From NCBI RefSeq assembly GCF_030524025.1, contig NZ_JAUNHI010000005.1, forward strand, positions 50,640 to 114,639: a DNA stretch of 64,000 nucleotides, written 5' to 3'. Shown here in pieces: positions 51,488 to 61,500 of the stretch. The number at the start of each line of letters is the position of its first letter. Within the stretch, counting starts at the first letter, position 1. The DNA comes from Actinomyces sp. Its GTDB lineage: Bacteria > Actinomycetota > Actinomycetes > Actinomycetales > Actinomycetaceae. Below the pieces are notes generated by a model that saw only the letters and a program-made list of their open reading frames with translations, was not told where the DNA came from and did no database searches. Position numbers and translations under genes: made by a program.

Positions 51488-53944
51488 ATGCCTGTCAACT
51501 CGCAGGTCCCGAGGTCGCTCAACGACGAGCGATGGGACGAGGAGCCGGGCGGGATCGACCCGGCTGACCAGGGAGTCAACGAGGACTCCGCGGTGGACCG
51601 GGGACGCCCCCTGGTCCCCACGACACTCGGCGCTCGCCGCGCCACGCTGCTCGCACTGGGCCTGGGCGCCGTCGGCGCCGCCACGACGCTGTTGCGCCGC
51701 GGTGGCAACGGCCCTCGGGGCTCGGTCGCGCCACGATCGGGCGCGCCGGGAGCGCCGACCCCGACCGCCTCGGCGCCCGGTGGCCCCACCTCGGCCAACC
51801 CATTGCCCTCCGCACCGGGCACGACGGCGCCGACGAGCACGGCGACCGGTGCGGCGCCGTCGGACTCACCCGGTGCGGCACCCGTCGTCGCCCCGTGGCG
51901 CGCACAGGTGGTCGCCGGCGCCCAGGAGGGCGACGTCGATGACACCGCCCCGGACCTCGGCGCCGTCCTCGACGCCGAGGGTGCGGCCTGGGTGGCGGCC
52001 CTCGACGCCTCCGAGGTGTTGAGCGCCGAGGAGGAGCGGTCTATGGACGCCGCCGCCGATACCCCCGCCGCTACCCCCGGCACCCCCGACCCCGCTGACA
52101 CCACTGACCCCGCCGACACCCGGGGCGCGGAGGCGCCGGCAGGCTCCGACCCGGGTGCCCCCGGAACCACCGGGACCGCGCCATCCGAGGCCCCCGTCGT
52201 GTCCGACGGCTCGACGACGAGCCCCGTGACGAGCCCCTCGACGAGCACCGGGTCGGTGCCCGCGGTCGTGTCGTCCACGGCATGGGACGCCGGTGACGGC
52301 ACCGCCTTCGCACCGGCCGCCGGGCTTGGCGCCGCCGTCGCGTCCACGCCCGAGGCCGCCGCCGTCGCGCCCCTGGGCCTGGGCGGTCAGGCCGTGGTGA
52401 GCCAGGCGACGACCACGGGCTTCGCGGCCACGCGGGCCCTGGCGGTCTACCGCCGGGCGCGTCCGCAGGCGACGGTCACCGCGGTCAGTGAGCTGGCCCC
52501 CGGCCTGACCCTGCGCACCACCCCCGCCTGGCACCTGGCCCGGCGCGCCTCGACGGCCGCGACCGCCGAGATCGCCGCCGAGATCGAGGCCCGGGGCACG
52601 ACCGCCTGGATCGACTGGCAGCTCAACCCCTCCCGGGTCAACGACTCGCGCGCCGAGCAGATCATCGCCACCCACTTCCCCTGGGCGGCCGTCTCCGGAC
52701 CCGCGCTGACCACAGCCACCGGGGGCAAGCCCTACCTCGCGCCGCCGATGATCGCCAACTCGATCTTCATGCGGGCCCGCTTCGGCAACAGGGTCCTGGC
52801 CGATGCGGTGGCCGAGATGATGGCCGACATGGTCTATGTCCCCCTGCTGGGCAAGGCCCAGTCGATGGTGACCGGACTGGACACGATCCTGCGCACCCGT
52901 TCCCTGGGCCGCTACGCCGACCTGCTCCTGGCGGCGCTGACCGATCCGGCGCTCCTGCGCGAGCTCGACAACACCGTGTCGACGAAGAACTCCCCCAACG
53001 AGAACCTGGGCCGTGAGCTCCTCGAGCTCTACACGGTGGGCCGGGACGCCTACACCGAGGACGACGTCAAGGGCGCGACCATCATGCTCACCGGCCACGG
53101 TGTGGACTGGACGACCCGCACCTACCTGTACAGCCCGAAGCTCCACGCCACCGGCACCGTCAAGATCCTGGGGTTCTCCGACCCCAACACCGATGCCGCC
53201 CAGGGGCCCGACCTGCTCAAGCGCTGCGTCGAGTACCTGTGCGCCCACCAGGCGACCGCCACCCGGATCGCCACGCGCATCGCGCGGCGGTTCATCTCCG
53301 ACAACCCCAGCGACGCGGTCATCGCGGCGATCGCCCGGGCCTACCTGGACAACGGCACCCGTATCGCGCCGGCGGTCAGGGTGGCCCTGACCCACAAGGA
53401 GTTCCACCAGTCGGTGGGCAAGAAGTGGAAGCGCCCCACCGAGGTCATCATGTCGATCGCCCGCGCCGCCGGCGTCGAGTCGGTCCTGCCGCCCGGGAGG
53501 GCCTCGGCGAACGACGTGTGGAACCTGGGCGCCTACGGCTGGCTCGTGCGCGACGCGGGCCACCAGCCGCGGATGTACACGAGCGTCGACGGCTATCCGG
53601 ACACGGCCGAGTACTGGATGTCGACGAGCCGGATGATGACGATGTGGAACGCGGTCCAACGGGCCGTCCCCGGGGACACCAAGGAGTCGGGCCGCACCGA
53701 CTGGGTGCGTGCCCTGTCCATCACCGCCGGCGACTCCGCCAAGACCACGGCCGAGCGCATCACCTGGCACCTGACCGGCTACGTGTGGGACGACTCCCAC
53801 CTCGAGTCCATCGCCCGCATCCTCGCCGGCATGCCCATGTCGGGCGGCCTGGCGGACTGGAAGGTCGTGAGCAACCACCTGTCCGGATACGTCGAGCAGG
53901 CCGTGCGCCTCACCTACGCCAGCCCCTACGGCTCCCTCCGATAG
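51488..53944 (+). CDS. DUF1800 protein, exported
   Basis: An 818-aa DUF1800 family protein. An N-terminal region of about 45 charged residues precedes a possible twin-arginine or anchor segment GARRATLLALGLGAVGAA. Residues about 70-270 are Ala/Pro/Thr-rich and probably disordered or glycosylated. The DUF1800 domain starts near 330, with the core block NSPNENLGRELLELYTVGR, then YTEDDVKGATIMLTGHGVDW and RRFISDNPSDAVI. AAGGAG lies five bases before ATG 51488. It is followed 14 bases later by a DUF1501 gene; the two families are a conserved pair whose function is unknown, and DUF1501 has an alkaline-phosphatase-like fold. The pair is likely secreted together. Confidence 0.88.
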   Translation: MPVNSQVPRSLNDERWDEEPGGIDPADQGVNEDSAVDRGRPLVPTTLGARRATLLALGLGAVGAATTLLRRGGNGPRGSVAPRSGAPGAPTPTASAPGGPTSANPLPSAPGTTAPTSTATGAAPSDSPGAAPVVAPWRAQVVAGAQEGDVDDTAPDLGAVLDAEGAAWVAALDASEVLSAEEERSMDAAADTPAATPGTPDPADTTDPADTRGAEAPAGSDPGAPGTTGTAPSEAPVVSDGSTTSPVTSPSTSTGSVPAVVSSTAWDAGDGTAFAPAAGLGAAVASTPEAAAVAPLGLGGQAVVSQATTTGFAATRALAVYRRARPQATVTAVSELAPGLTLRTTPAWHLARRASTAATAEIAAEIEARGTTAWIDWQLNPSRVNDSRAEQIIATHFPWAAVSGPALTTATGGKPYLAPPMIANSIFMRARFGNRVLADAVAEMMADMVYVPLLGKAQSMVTGLDTILRTRSLGRYADLLLAALTDPALLRELDNTVSTKNSPNENLGRELLELYTVGRDAYTEDDVKGATIMLTGHGVDWTTRTYLYSPKLHATGTVKILGFSDPNTDAAQGPDLLKRCVEYLCAHQATATRIATRIARRFISDNPSDAVIAAIARAYLDNGTRIAPAVRVALTHKEFHQSVGKKWKRPTEVIMSIARAAGVESVLPPGRASANDVWNLGAYGWLVRDAGHQPRMYTSVDGYPDTAEYWMSTSRMMTMWNAVQRAVPGDTKESGRTDWVRALSITAGDSAKTTAERITWHLTGYVWDDSHLESIARILAGMPMSGGLADWKVVSNHLSGYVEQAVRLTYASPYGSLR

Positions 53945-53958
53945 AAGCAGCAACGATC

Positions 53959-55479
53959 ATGAACCCCTCCATCCCTTCCACCACCTCCAACCGCACCTCG
54001 ACCCGTGCCTCGACCCGCGCCTCGACCGGTGGCGCCCGGCCGCCCAAGACCCGGTTCACCCGGGGCTCGGCCCTCCTCCACGAGGATCTCGTCACCCCGG
54101 TCCACCACCATGACGAGGCCCAGGACGCCATGCTCGTCGACGTCGACGGCACCACCCGGCACATGAGCGGCTGCGAGGCCGACTCCTACGTCACCCAGAG
54201 GTACGACCTGCCCGAGCTGACCGAGGTCGAGCACGTCGACGGCGGCCCTCGCTTCGTCAAGCGCCGCCACGTCCTGGCCGGGGCGGCGGCCGGCTTCGGC
54301 GCCCTGCTGACCGCCACGGCCATGCCGCGCTACGCCTTCGCCGCGCCGGCCGCCGGGAGCCCGCAGGGGCTGCTCGTGTGCGTGTTCATGCGCGGGGGCT
54401 TCGACGGGCTGTCGGCTGTCGTGCCCGTCAACGACCCCGCCTACTACGCGGCCCGCAAGACGATCGCCGTGCCGGCGGGCCGCACCCTGGCCCTGGACGG
54501 CACGTGGGGGCTGAGTACCCACATGCGCGCCCTCAAACCCCTGTGGGACGCCGGCGAGCTCGCCATCATCCAGGGGGCGGGCTCCCCGGACGTCTCCCGC
54601 TCGCACTTCACCGACCAGGTGGCTGTCGAGCGCGCCGCCCCCGCCTCGGTGCGCAGCGGCTGGCTGGGGCGCTACCTCCAGGCGGCCTCGGCCGACACCG
54701 GCACCTTCCGGGGCGTGAGCGTGGGCAGCTCGACGGTGTTCTCTCTGACGACCAACGTCTTGGACACGGTGGCCGTCTCGAGCATCGACACCTTCGACCT
54801 GACCGTGTGGGGCTCGGAGCGGCTGCGCGGACACGTGCGCACCGCCATTGACGAGATGTACCGCGGTGCGGGGGGCGAGGTCCAGGCAACGGCCGCCGCC
54901 ACGTTCGATGCCGCCGAGCAGCTCCAGCTGGTCAGGGCCTCCCAGCCCAGTGCCGGACCGGGATACCCCGACTCGACCTGGGGCAGGGGCCTGGCCGAGA
55001 TCGCCCGGATGGCCAAGTCGGGCGTGGGTATCGAGGTCGCCTGCATCGACATCGGCGACTGGGACATGCATGTGGGCCTGGGGGCGGCCACCGACGACCA
55101 GGCGTGGTTCGCCCGGCGAGCTCGTGACTTCGCCGAGGGGCTGGCGGCCTTCCGCCGGGACCTGGGGGGACTGTGGTCCTCGACGACGGTGGTGACGATG
55201 AGTGAGTTCGGGCGTCGGGTCGCTGAGAACGGCGGTGGCGGCCTCGACCACGGGCAGGGCAACACGATGTTCGTCATGGGGGGCGGTGTTCGCGGCGGGC
55301 GCGTCCTGGGGACCGTGCCGAGCCTCGAGGCGGCCAACCTGTCCCTGGGGGACGTGCCGATCACGCTGGACTACCGCCAGGCCCTGTCGGAGGTCGTGTC
55401 CGCCAGGCTCGGCGACGGCGCCGGCCTCGGCACGGTCTTCCCCGGGTTCACCCCCGGGGCGCCGCTGGGGATCGTCTGA
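53959..55479 (+). CDS. DUF1501 protein, Tat substrate with long N-extension
   Basis: A 506-aa DUF1501 family protein (alkaline-phosphatase/sulfatase-like fold). The Tat-type signal KRRHVLAGAAAGFGALL appears at about residues 98-114, ending in a signal-peptide-like AFAAPA, so about 95 residues precede it, unusual for a Tat substrate. That extension has Ser/Thr/Arg repeats (TSTRASTRASTGG) and an acidic histidine-rich part (VTPVHHHDEAQDA). The body has FMRGGFDGLSAVVPV, GAGSPDVSRSHF and EFGRRVAENGGGGLDHGQGN, the typical DUF1501 metal-site blocks. It is paired with DUF1800 upstream. A GC-rich repetitive gap of 200 bases separates it from the convergent helicase. Confidence 0.87.
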   Translation: MNPSIPSTTSNRTSTRASTRASTGGARPPKTRFTRGSALLHEDLVTPVHHHDEAQDAMLVDVDGTTRHMSGCEADSYVTQRYDLPELTEVEHVDGGPRFVKRRHVLAGAAAGFGALLTATAMPRYAFAAPAAGSPQGLLVCVFMRGGFDGLSAVVPVNDPAYYAARKTIAVPAGRTLALDGTWGLSTHMRALKPLWDAGELAIIQGAGSPDVSRSHFTDQVAVERAAPASVRSGWLGRYLQAASADTGTFRGVSVGSSTVFSLTTNVLDTVAVSSIDTFDLTVWGSERLRGHVRTAIDEMYRGAGGEVQATAAATFDAAEQLQLVRASQPSAGPGYPDSTWGRGLAEIARMAKSGVGIEVACIDIGDWDMHVGLGAATDDQAWFARRARDFAEGLAAFRRDLGGLWSSTTVVTMSEFGRRVAENGGGGLDHGQGNTMFVMGGGVRGGRVLGTVPSLEAANLSLGDVPITLDYRQALSEVVSARLGDGAGLGTVFPGFTPGAPLGIV

Positions 55480-55679
55480 TGCCGCCCGGGCCGGGCGCCG
55501 GGGCTCGCGGAGGAGCGGGTGCCGGTACCCGGCCCGGCCTGCAACGGGGGCGGCGCCCAACGGGGCCGGGTCCCGACGGGGCCGGGCGGGGCCGGCGCCG
55601 CCGTCGGCCGGTGCTGCGGCAGCGGCCCGGTGCTGTGGCCCGGGGGCCCCGCCCGAGGCGCCCCGAGCCCGGGCCGGGC

Positions 55680-58256
55680 TTACTGCGGGGCGGCGGTCAG
55701 CAGGAGGCGCAGGACGGCCGCGGCCCCCGCCTTGTCCAGCGGCTCGTTGTTGTTGCCGCACTTGGGCGACTGCACGCAGCCCGGGCAACCGCGGGCGCAG
55801 TCGCAGCCCTCGATGACTGCCAGCGTCGCCGCCAGCCACTGCCGGCCGGCCCGGAACCCCCGCTCGGCGAACCCCGCCCCGCCGGCGTGGCCGTCGTGGA
55901 CGAAGACGGTGGGCCCGCCCGTCTGGGGGTGGACGGCCGTCGACAGCCCGCCGATGTCCCACCGGTCGCAGGTGGCCAGCAGCGGGAGCATCCCGATCGA
56001 GGCGTGCTCGGCGGCGTGCAGCGCACCGGGCAGCTCCGCCGTCGTCACCCCCGCCTCCTGGCAGGCCGAGGCCGGGACCGTCCACCACACGGCGGCCGTG
56101 GGCAGGACGTGCTCGGGCATGTCCAGGGGGTGCTGGGAGACGACCTCCATGCCCGGCACCGTCATCCTCATGAAGCCGGTGACCTGGCTCGTGACCTCCA
56201 CCGACCCGAAGGACCAGGTCACGCCTGAGCCCCACTCCTGGCGGGCACGCTGCGAGACGATCCGCACGCTCGTGTGCTCCCGTGCCCGGGTGCGGTAGCC
56301 GACGGCCGACCGCAGGGTGACGACCGCCGCCTCCTCGGTCAGCTCCTCGACGAGGTAGACCCGGCCCTGGTGGACGTAGACAGCCCCGGCGTGGACGGTG
56401 GAGTCGACGGCCGCGCCGCTGACGGTCCCGACCACCGTGCCGGTCGTCGCCTCGACGACCGGCAGGTCGGGCGGGCCGTCGCCGCGCGGGGAGGTCAGGT
56501 CCTGGGGGCGCCCGGGCAGGGCCGCGTTCCAGTACCAGCCGGTGGGTCGCCGACGCAGCGCGCCACGGGACGCCAGCTCGGCCAGGAGGGAGTCGTCGGG
56601 CAGGCCGAAGAGCCCCAGGTCCTCGGCGCGCAGCGGGGACTCGGCGGCCGCCGCGCACAGGTGCGGGGCCAGGACGTAGGGGTTGGCCGGGTCGAAGACG
56701 GTGGCCTCAGGGGCGGCGAAGACCTCCTCGGGGTGGTGGACGAGGTAGGAGTCCAGCGGGTTGTCGCTGGCGATGAGCACCGCCACCCCACGGCTTCCCG
56801 CCCGTCCGGCGCGCCCGGCCTGCTGGCCCAGGCTCACCCGGGTGCCCGGCCACCCGGCGATGACGACGGCGTCCAGGCCCGTGACGTCGATGCCGAGCTC
56901 GAGGGCGTTGGTTGTGGCCAGGGCGCGCAGGCGGCCGCGGCGCAGGTCGGACTCCAGGGCGCGGCGCTCCTCGGGCAGGTAGCCGCCCCGGTAGGCGGCC
57001 ACCGTGTCGACCAGCTCGGGCAGGGACATGCTCAGGGTGTGCCGGGCGCGCTCGGCCACGATCTCGGCGCTGCGCCGGGAGCGCACGAAGACGAGCGCCC
57101 GGGCGCCCACGCTGAGCAGGTCGACGAGCAGCTCGGCCGCCTCGACCACCGCCGAGCGGCGCGCCGCCGGGTCCTCGGTCGGGTCGTCGGTGTCCGGGCC
57201 GGGTGGCGGTGCGCCGGCGGGCGAGCCGCCCGCGTCATCGACGGGCTCGCGCGGCACGGGCGCGGCCCAGGGGTCGCGCAGGGCGGGCTGCCACAGCGCG
57301 AGGGTCCGCTCCCCGGCGGGGGCGCCGTCCTCGGTGACCGCTACGACCTCATCGGCCTCCACCCCGATGAGGCGGGCGGCTGTCAGCGCCGGCTCGGCCG
57401 CGGTGGCCGAGGCGCACAGGACCACCGGTCCAGGGCCCTCGGGGCGCAGGCGGCGTGCCAGGCGCAGCAGGCGGCGGATGACGAGGGCGACATGCGCGCC
57501 GAGCACGCCCCGGTAGGCGTGGCACTCGTCGACCACGACGTAGCGCAGCGAGCGCAGGAGGCGCGTCCACCGCTCGTGACCGGGGAGCAGGGAGAAGTGG
57601 AGGAAGTCGGGGTTGGTCAGTACGAGGTCGGCGTGCGCGCGCACCCAGTCGCGCTCGGGCAGGGGAGTGTCCCCGTCGCAGGTCCCGGCCCGTACGGTGC
57701 GGCGCGAGCCGGCGGGGAGGCCCGCGTCGCGCTGGACGGAGTCGAGCTCGTCGATGAGGCGGCTCAGGGCGGCGGCCTGGTCGGCGGCCAGGGCCTTGGT
57801 GGGGGACAGGTACAGGGTCGTCGGGCGCCGTCCGTGGCGCGAGATGCGCCGGCGGTCGCCGGTGTCGGCCTGGGCGGCCAGGACATCGGTGAGAGCCGGC
57901 AGCCAGGCGGCCAGCGACTTGCCTGAGCCGGTGCCGGTGGCCAGGACCGTGTGGTGCCCGTGGTGGAGGGAGTCGGCGGCGGTGGCCTGGTGGGTCCAGG
58001 GCGCCGTGATCCCCAGGCGGCCGTAGGCGCTCACGAGGTCGGGGTCGGCCCAGGTCGGCCAGGGGGCGTGGGCGCCGGGGCGGGCGGGGCTGCGCTCGAG
58101 GTGGACCAGGCGGCCGTCTCGCGCGCCGATGGACTCCAGGAGACCGGTGAGGTCGCGGCCGGCGGCCGGGTGATGCGCCGCGGGGGTGCGCGGCCCGACG
58201 GGGGCGGGCTGCCCGGTGGGCGCGCGCTCGGCGGAGCGGGGCGGCTGTTCGGTCAC
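55680..58256 (-). CDS. DEAD/DEAH helicase with C-terminal DUF1998 (MrfA/Rv3649-like)
   Basis: An 858-aa superfamily 2 helicase. Motif I is ATGTGSGKS (about residue 105), motif II VVVDECHAY, and the C-terminal DUF1998 region carries a cysteine cluster CDCARGCPGCVQSPKCGN that binds zinc in MrfA-type DNA-repair helicases. GTG 58256 is the start. In many actinobacteria this gene neighbours the TadE/Rv3654c pilin-like genes (TIGRFAM helicase/secretion neighbourhood; Rv3649 in M. tuberculosis). Here the DUF1800/DUF1501 pair sits between them. The likely role is DNA repair (mitomycin-type damage in B. subtilis MrfA), not defence. Confidence 0.9.
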   Translation of the reverse strand: MTEQPPRSAERAPTGQPAPVGPRTPAAHHPAAGRDLTGLLESIGARDGRLVHLERSPARPGAHAPWPTWADPDLVSAYGRLGITAPWTHQATAADSLHHGHHTVLATGTGSGKSLAAWLPALTDVLAAQADTGDRRRISRHGRRPTTLYLSPTKALAADQAAALSRLIDELDSVQRDAGLPAGSRRTVRAGTCDGDTPLPERDWVRAHADLVLTNPDFLHFSLLPGHERWTRLLRSLRYVVVDECHAYRGVLGAHVALVIRRLLRLARRLRPEGPGPVVLCASATAAEPALTAARLIGVEADEVVAVTEDGAPAGERTLALWQPALRDPWAAPVPREPVDDAGGSPAGAPPPGPDTDDPTEDPAARRSAVVEAAELLVDLLSVGARALVFVRSRRSAEIVAERARHTLSMSLPELVDTVAAYRGGYLPEERRALESDLRRGRLRALATTNALELGIDVTGLDAVVIAGWPGTRVSLGQQAGRAGRAGSRGVAVLIASDNPLDSYLVHHPEEVFAAPEATVFDPANPYVLAPHLCAAAAESPLRAEDLGLFGLPDDSLLAELASRGALRRRPTGWYWNAALPGRPQDLTSPRGDGPPDLPVVEATTGTVVGTVSGAAVDSTVHAGAVYVHQGRVYLVEELTEEAAVVTLRSAVGYRTRAREHTSVRIVSQRARQEWGSGVTWSFGSVEVTSQVTGFMRMTVPGMEVVSQHPLDMPEHVLPTAAVWWTVPASACQEAGVTTAELPGALHAAEHASIGMLPLLATCDRWDIGGLSTAVHPQTGGPTVFVHDGHAGGAGFAERGFRAGRQWLAATLAVIEGCDCARGCPGCVQSPKCGNNNEPLDKAGAAAVLRLLLTAAPQ

Positions 58257-58551
58257 GAGGGCCAGTGTGCCGCAGTGCGGTGACGCGGCTGGTCGGTCAC
58301 GCGGGCCAGTGCGGTGCGGTGCTCTGGTGCCGGGATGGGGTGCGTCGGCCTGACCGGCTCTGACCGTGCGCCGGCTGGTACAAAACGATCATAATGGTGT
58401 GATCTCAAGGATTCACCCCCAGTGCCACAGGACAATAGTGTGCAAGACACCTCCGCCGGCCCGTGCGGCCAGGACGTCGGTCAGGTGAGCCCCTTCGGCG
58501 GACCTCCTCGATTCCGCCACGCGCTTGAGCCCACCAGGGCAGACTCGGAGC
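58257..58551. other. Divergent gap between two helicase genes, candidate -10
   Basis: The 295-bp gap has no gene. An AT-rich segment contains CATAAT at 58390-58395, a good -10 for the rightward helicase; the nearest TGACCG is 23 bases upstream, too far for a standard -35. Short repeats of CAGTGCGGTG and TGACCG near 58270-58370 could be regulator sites but are not clear enough to call. Confidence 0.35.
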
Positions 58552-61500
58552 ATGCGGAGCGACAGTCGCGAGCGGATCTTGCAGTACTGGTGGGCACTGG
58601 AACTGTTCAGTCCGCAGAAAGTCCCGGCGCTGACGGGCCGGTCGGCGGCGTCAGAAGGGCGCCGGGTCATCGCCTGGAGGCCGGGGGAGGCCCTCCCATG
58701 GACTGTCCTGCGTCCGCCGCAGCCGAGAGGAAAAAGACGTTGGACCTGGCGACACACGGCGTACCTCGGCATCTACGAGCTTGAGGAGGTCTACCAGTAC
58801 CTGCACCGCGCCTTCGCCGAGGACCCCGATGCCTACGACGAGCGTCCCGCCGGTCGCAGCGCCTGCGCGGCTGTCCAGCTCGACAGCGACGGGCGTCTCA
58901 TACCCGGCTCGGCCGTGCTGTCCTCCGCCCTGTGGGCCGTCGCACGGATCAGAGCCACCGGCAGGACTCCGGACCCACAGTGGGCGTCTGCGTTCTCCAT
59001 CGCCTATAAGGCCTTCGCGTGGGCGATCGATATCGACGAAGGTCACCGCCGCGAGGCCGCTCATGCCGAGAGGGTTCCCGCCCATGACGAGGCATCCCTG
59101 CGACGACTCGTCCAGATCGCCCATGAGGTCTCCGGAATCGCCGGGCATCCCCGGCTTGCCGGCGGGCGCATTGTCATCGAGTCCAGGATCGTCCCCGAGA
59201 ATCCGGCCGACGACCTCGCTGCGGACACGGACTTCCTCAACAGCTTCTTCCTGGACGATCTCGCTGCCGTGCAGGCAGACCTGACGCGCCACGGCTGTCC
59301 GCCGGCGCTGGCGGCCTACCTCGCTCCCGACGCCGACCTTCGGAAGGACCGACGTTCGGACGTCATGACGGATCACGCCGCGGCTGATGCCGGTGTTCGG
59401 ATCGAGAGACTGCCCAGGGGGCGATGGCCCTCCAAGCCTGAGCACACGCTGGCACTGCGCCAGCAGTTCGCCGTTAACCAGGCGTTGACCGACCTGTCCG
59501 GCACGCGTGGTCTCATGGGTGTCAACGGACCGCCGGGCACGGGGAAGACGACGATGCTGCGCGATGTCCTGGCGGGCAATGTCGTCGAGCGTGCACGGCG
59601 CCTCGCCTCGTTGCGCAGCGCCGACGATGCCTTCGTGGGTACTCCGTACACGTGGAGGTCCGGTGATGGCTACTGCCGCGTCATTCATCAGCTGCGCCAG
59701 GAACTGACCGGCTTCGAGATGGTCGTCGCCTCGGCGAACAACGCCGCCGTCGAGAACATCACCCTCGAGGTCCCGGCCCGCGACGCCATCGCCGAAAGGT
59801 GGAGGCAGAAGGTCGACTACTTCGCCGATATCGCCTCCGCGACCCTGGCGGTCTCGCAGGTCGAGGACGACGGGAACGAGGAGGGAGCCTCGCCCGCGGC
59901 CTGGGGGCTCGTGGCGGCGCGTCTGGGCAACAGAGGGAACCGGGACGCGTTCCGCAGGAGGTTCTGGTTCGACTACGACGACAGGTCGACGGGAGCACGG
60001 TCGTGCGGGATGCAGACGCGCCTCAAGCAGTGGAAGGACGGGGTGGTGCGGCCTGCCAACTGGGTGGAGGCCTGTGCGGACTTCTGGCGGGCGCACAAGC
60101 GCGTCGACACGCTCATCGCTCTGCGGGCGGATGCGCAGAATCGCAGGGAGCAGCTGGAGGTGTCGCGCCGGCAGAGCGATGAGTTGGCTCAGCTGGCTCA
60201 GCGCCTCGTGGCCGAGACCGCCGCCATCACGGATGTGCACCGCACCGCCACGGCCGCCCTCGAGCGCGCGGCTGCTGAGCGCTCCGAGGCGAGCAGGCTG
60301 CGGGACCGGCAGGTCGAGACCAAGCCCGGTGTGCTCGAGACACTCCTGTCCTGGGGGCGCGCCATGCGCGATTGGAGGGCGCGGCTGACACCGATGGAGC
60401 AAAGGCTCTGGGCGGCCGAGGAGCGCTACCAGGAGGCGCGCGCCGAGGCCCAGTGCCTCGAGCGCAGGGTGCACGAGCTGTCTGTGCGGGCGGCGGGTGT
60501 TGACCGCAGGCGTGCGCACACGGCGGCGGAGATCACCGAGCTGCGCCGACGGGTCGATGCTGACCGGGAGGCTCTTGGAGCCGCCTATCCGGACGACAGT
60601 CCGACGAGGTTGGCGCGTGAGATGCGGGCCCCGTGGCTCGACGCCGAGCTCGATCAGGCCCGGTCCGAGCTGTTCATCGCGGCGCTGCGCCTGCACGAGG
60701 ACTTCGTGGCCAATGCCGCCGAGAAGATGCTTGACGGGCTTCGCGCAGCCATCGACGTCGTCGCCGGTCGTTGTCCGCGGGACCTGACGCCGGAGAAGAT
60801 CCGTGCCGCCTGGCAGACCTTCTTCCTTGTGGTCCCGCTGGTCTCAACGACCTTCGCCTCGGTCAGCCGCATGTTCGCGGGCCTCGGCCCGCAGGTCCTC
60901 GGCTGGCTGCTCATCGACGAGGCGGGGCAAGCGCCCCCGCAGTACGCGGTCGGGGCGATCTGGCGTGCCCAACGGGTTGTCGCCGTCGGCGACCCGCTCC
61001 AGCTTCAGCCGGTGGTGACGATGCCGAGCAAGGCCCGGCTCGACATCGCCACGGCCTTCGGCGTGTCGGCGGAGTGGATCCCGCCGCGGGCCTCGGCGCA
61101 GAGCCTGGCCGACCGCACCGCGCACTACGGCACCTCCCTGGTTCAGGGCGAGCGGCGGGTGTGGGTCAGTGCGCCGCTGACGGTCCATCGCCGGTGTGAT
61201 GAGCCGATGTTCGGGCTGTGCAATGAGCTCGCCTACGGGGGCATGATGGTCAGCGGCGTCCAGCGTCGCGTCAACGACCCCGAGCATCCCGACTTCTTCG
61301 ATGGGCCCGACGGGCCCCGTCTCCTTCGGAGCCAGTGGCTCGATACGCCGGCCACTGACAGCGGCACCCATCTGCAGCGAGCGCAGGTGGACCGGCTGTG
61401 TAGCGGGATCGAGTGGTGGAGGGAGCAGGGGCTGGACATGTCGGAGATCATCGCGATCTCGCCGTTCCGCGCGGTTGCCGATGAACTGCGCTTTTTGGAG

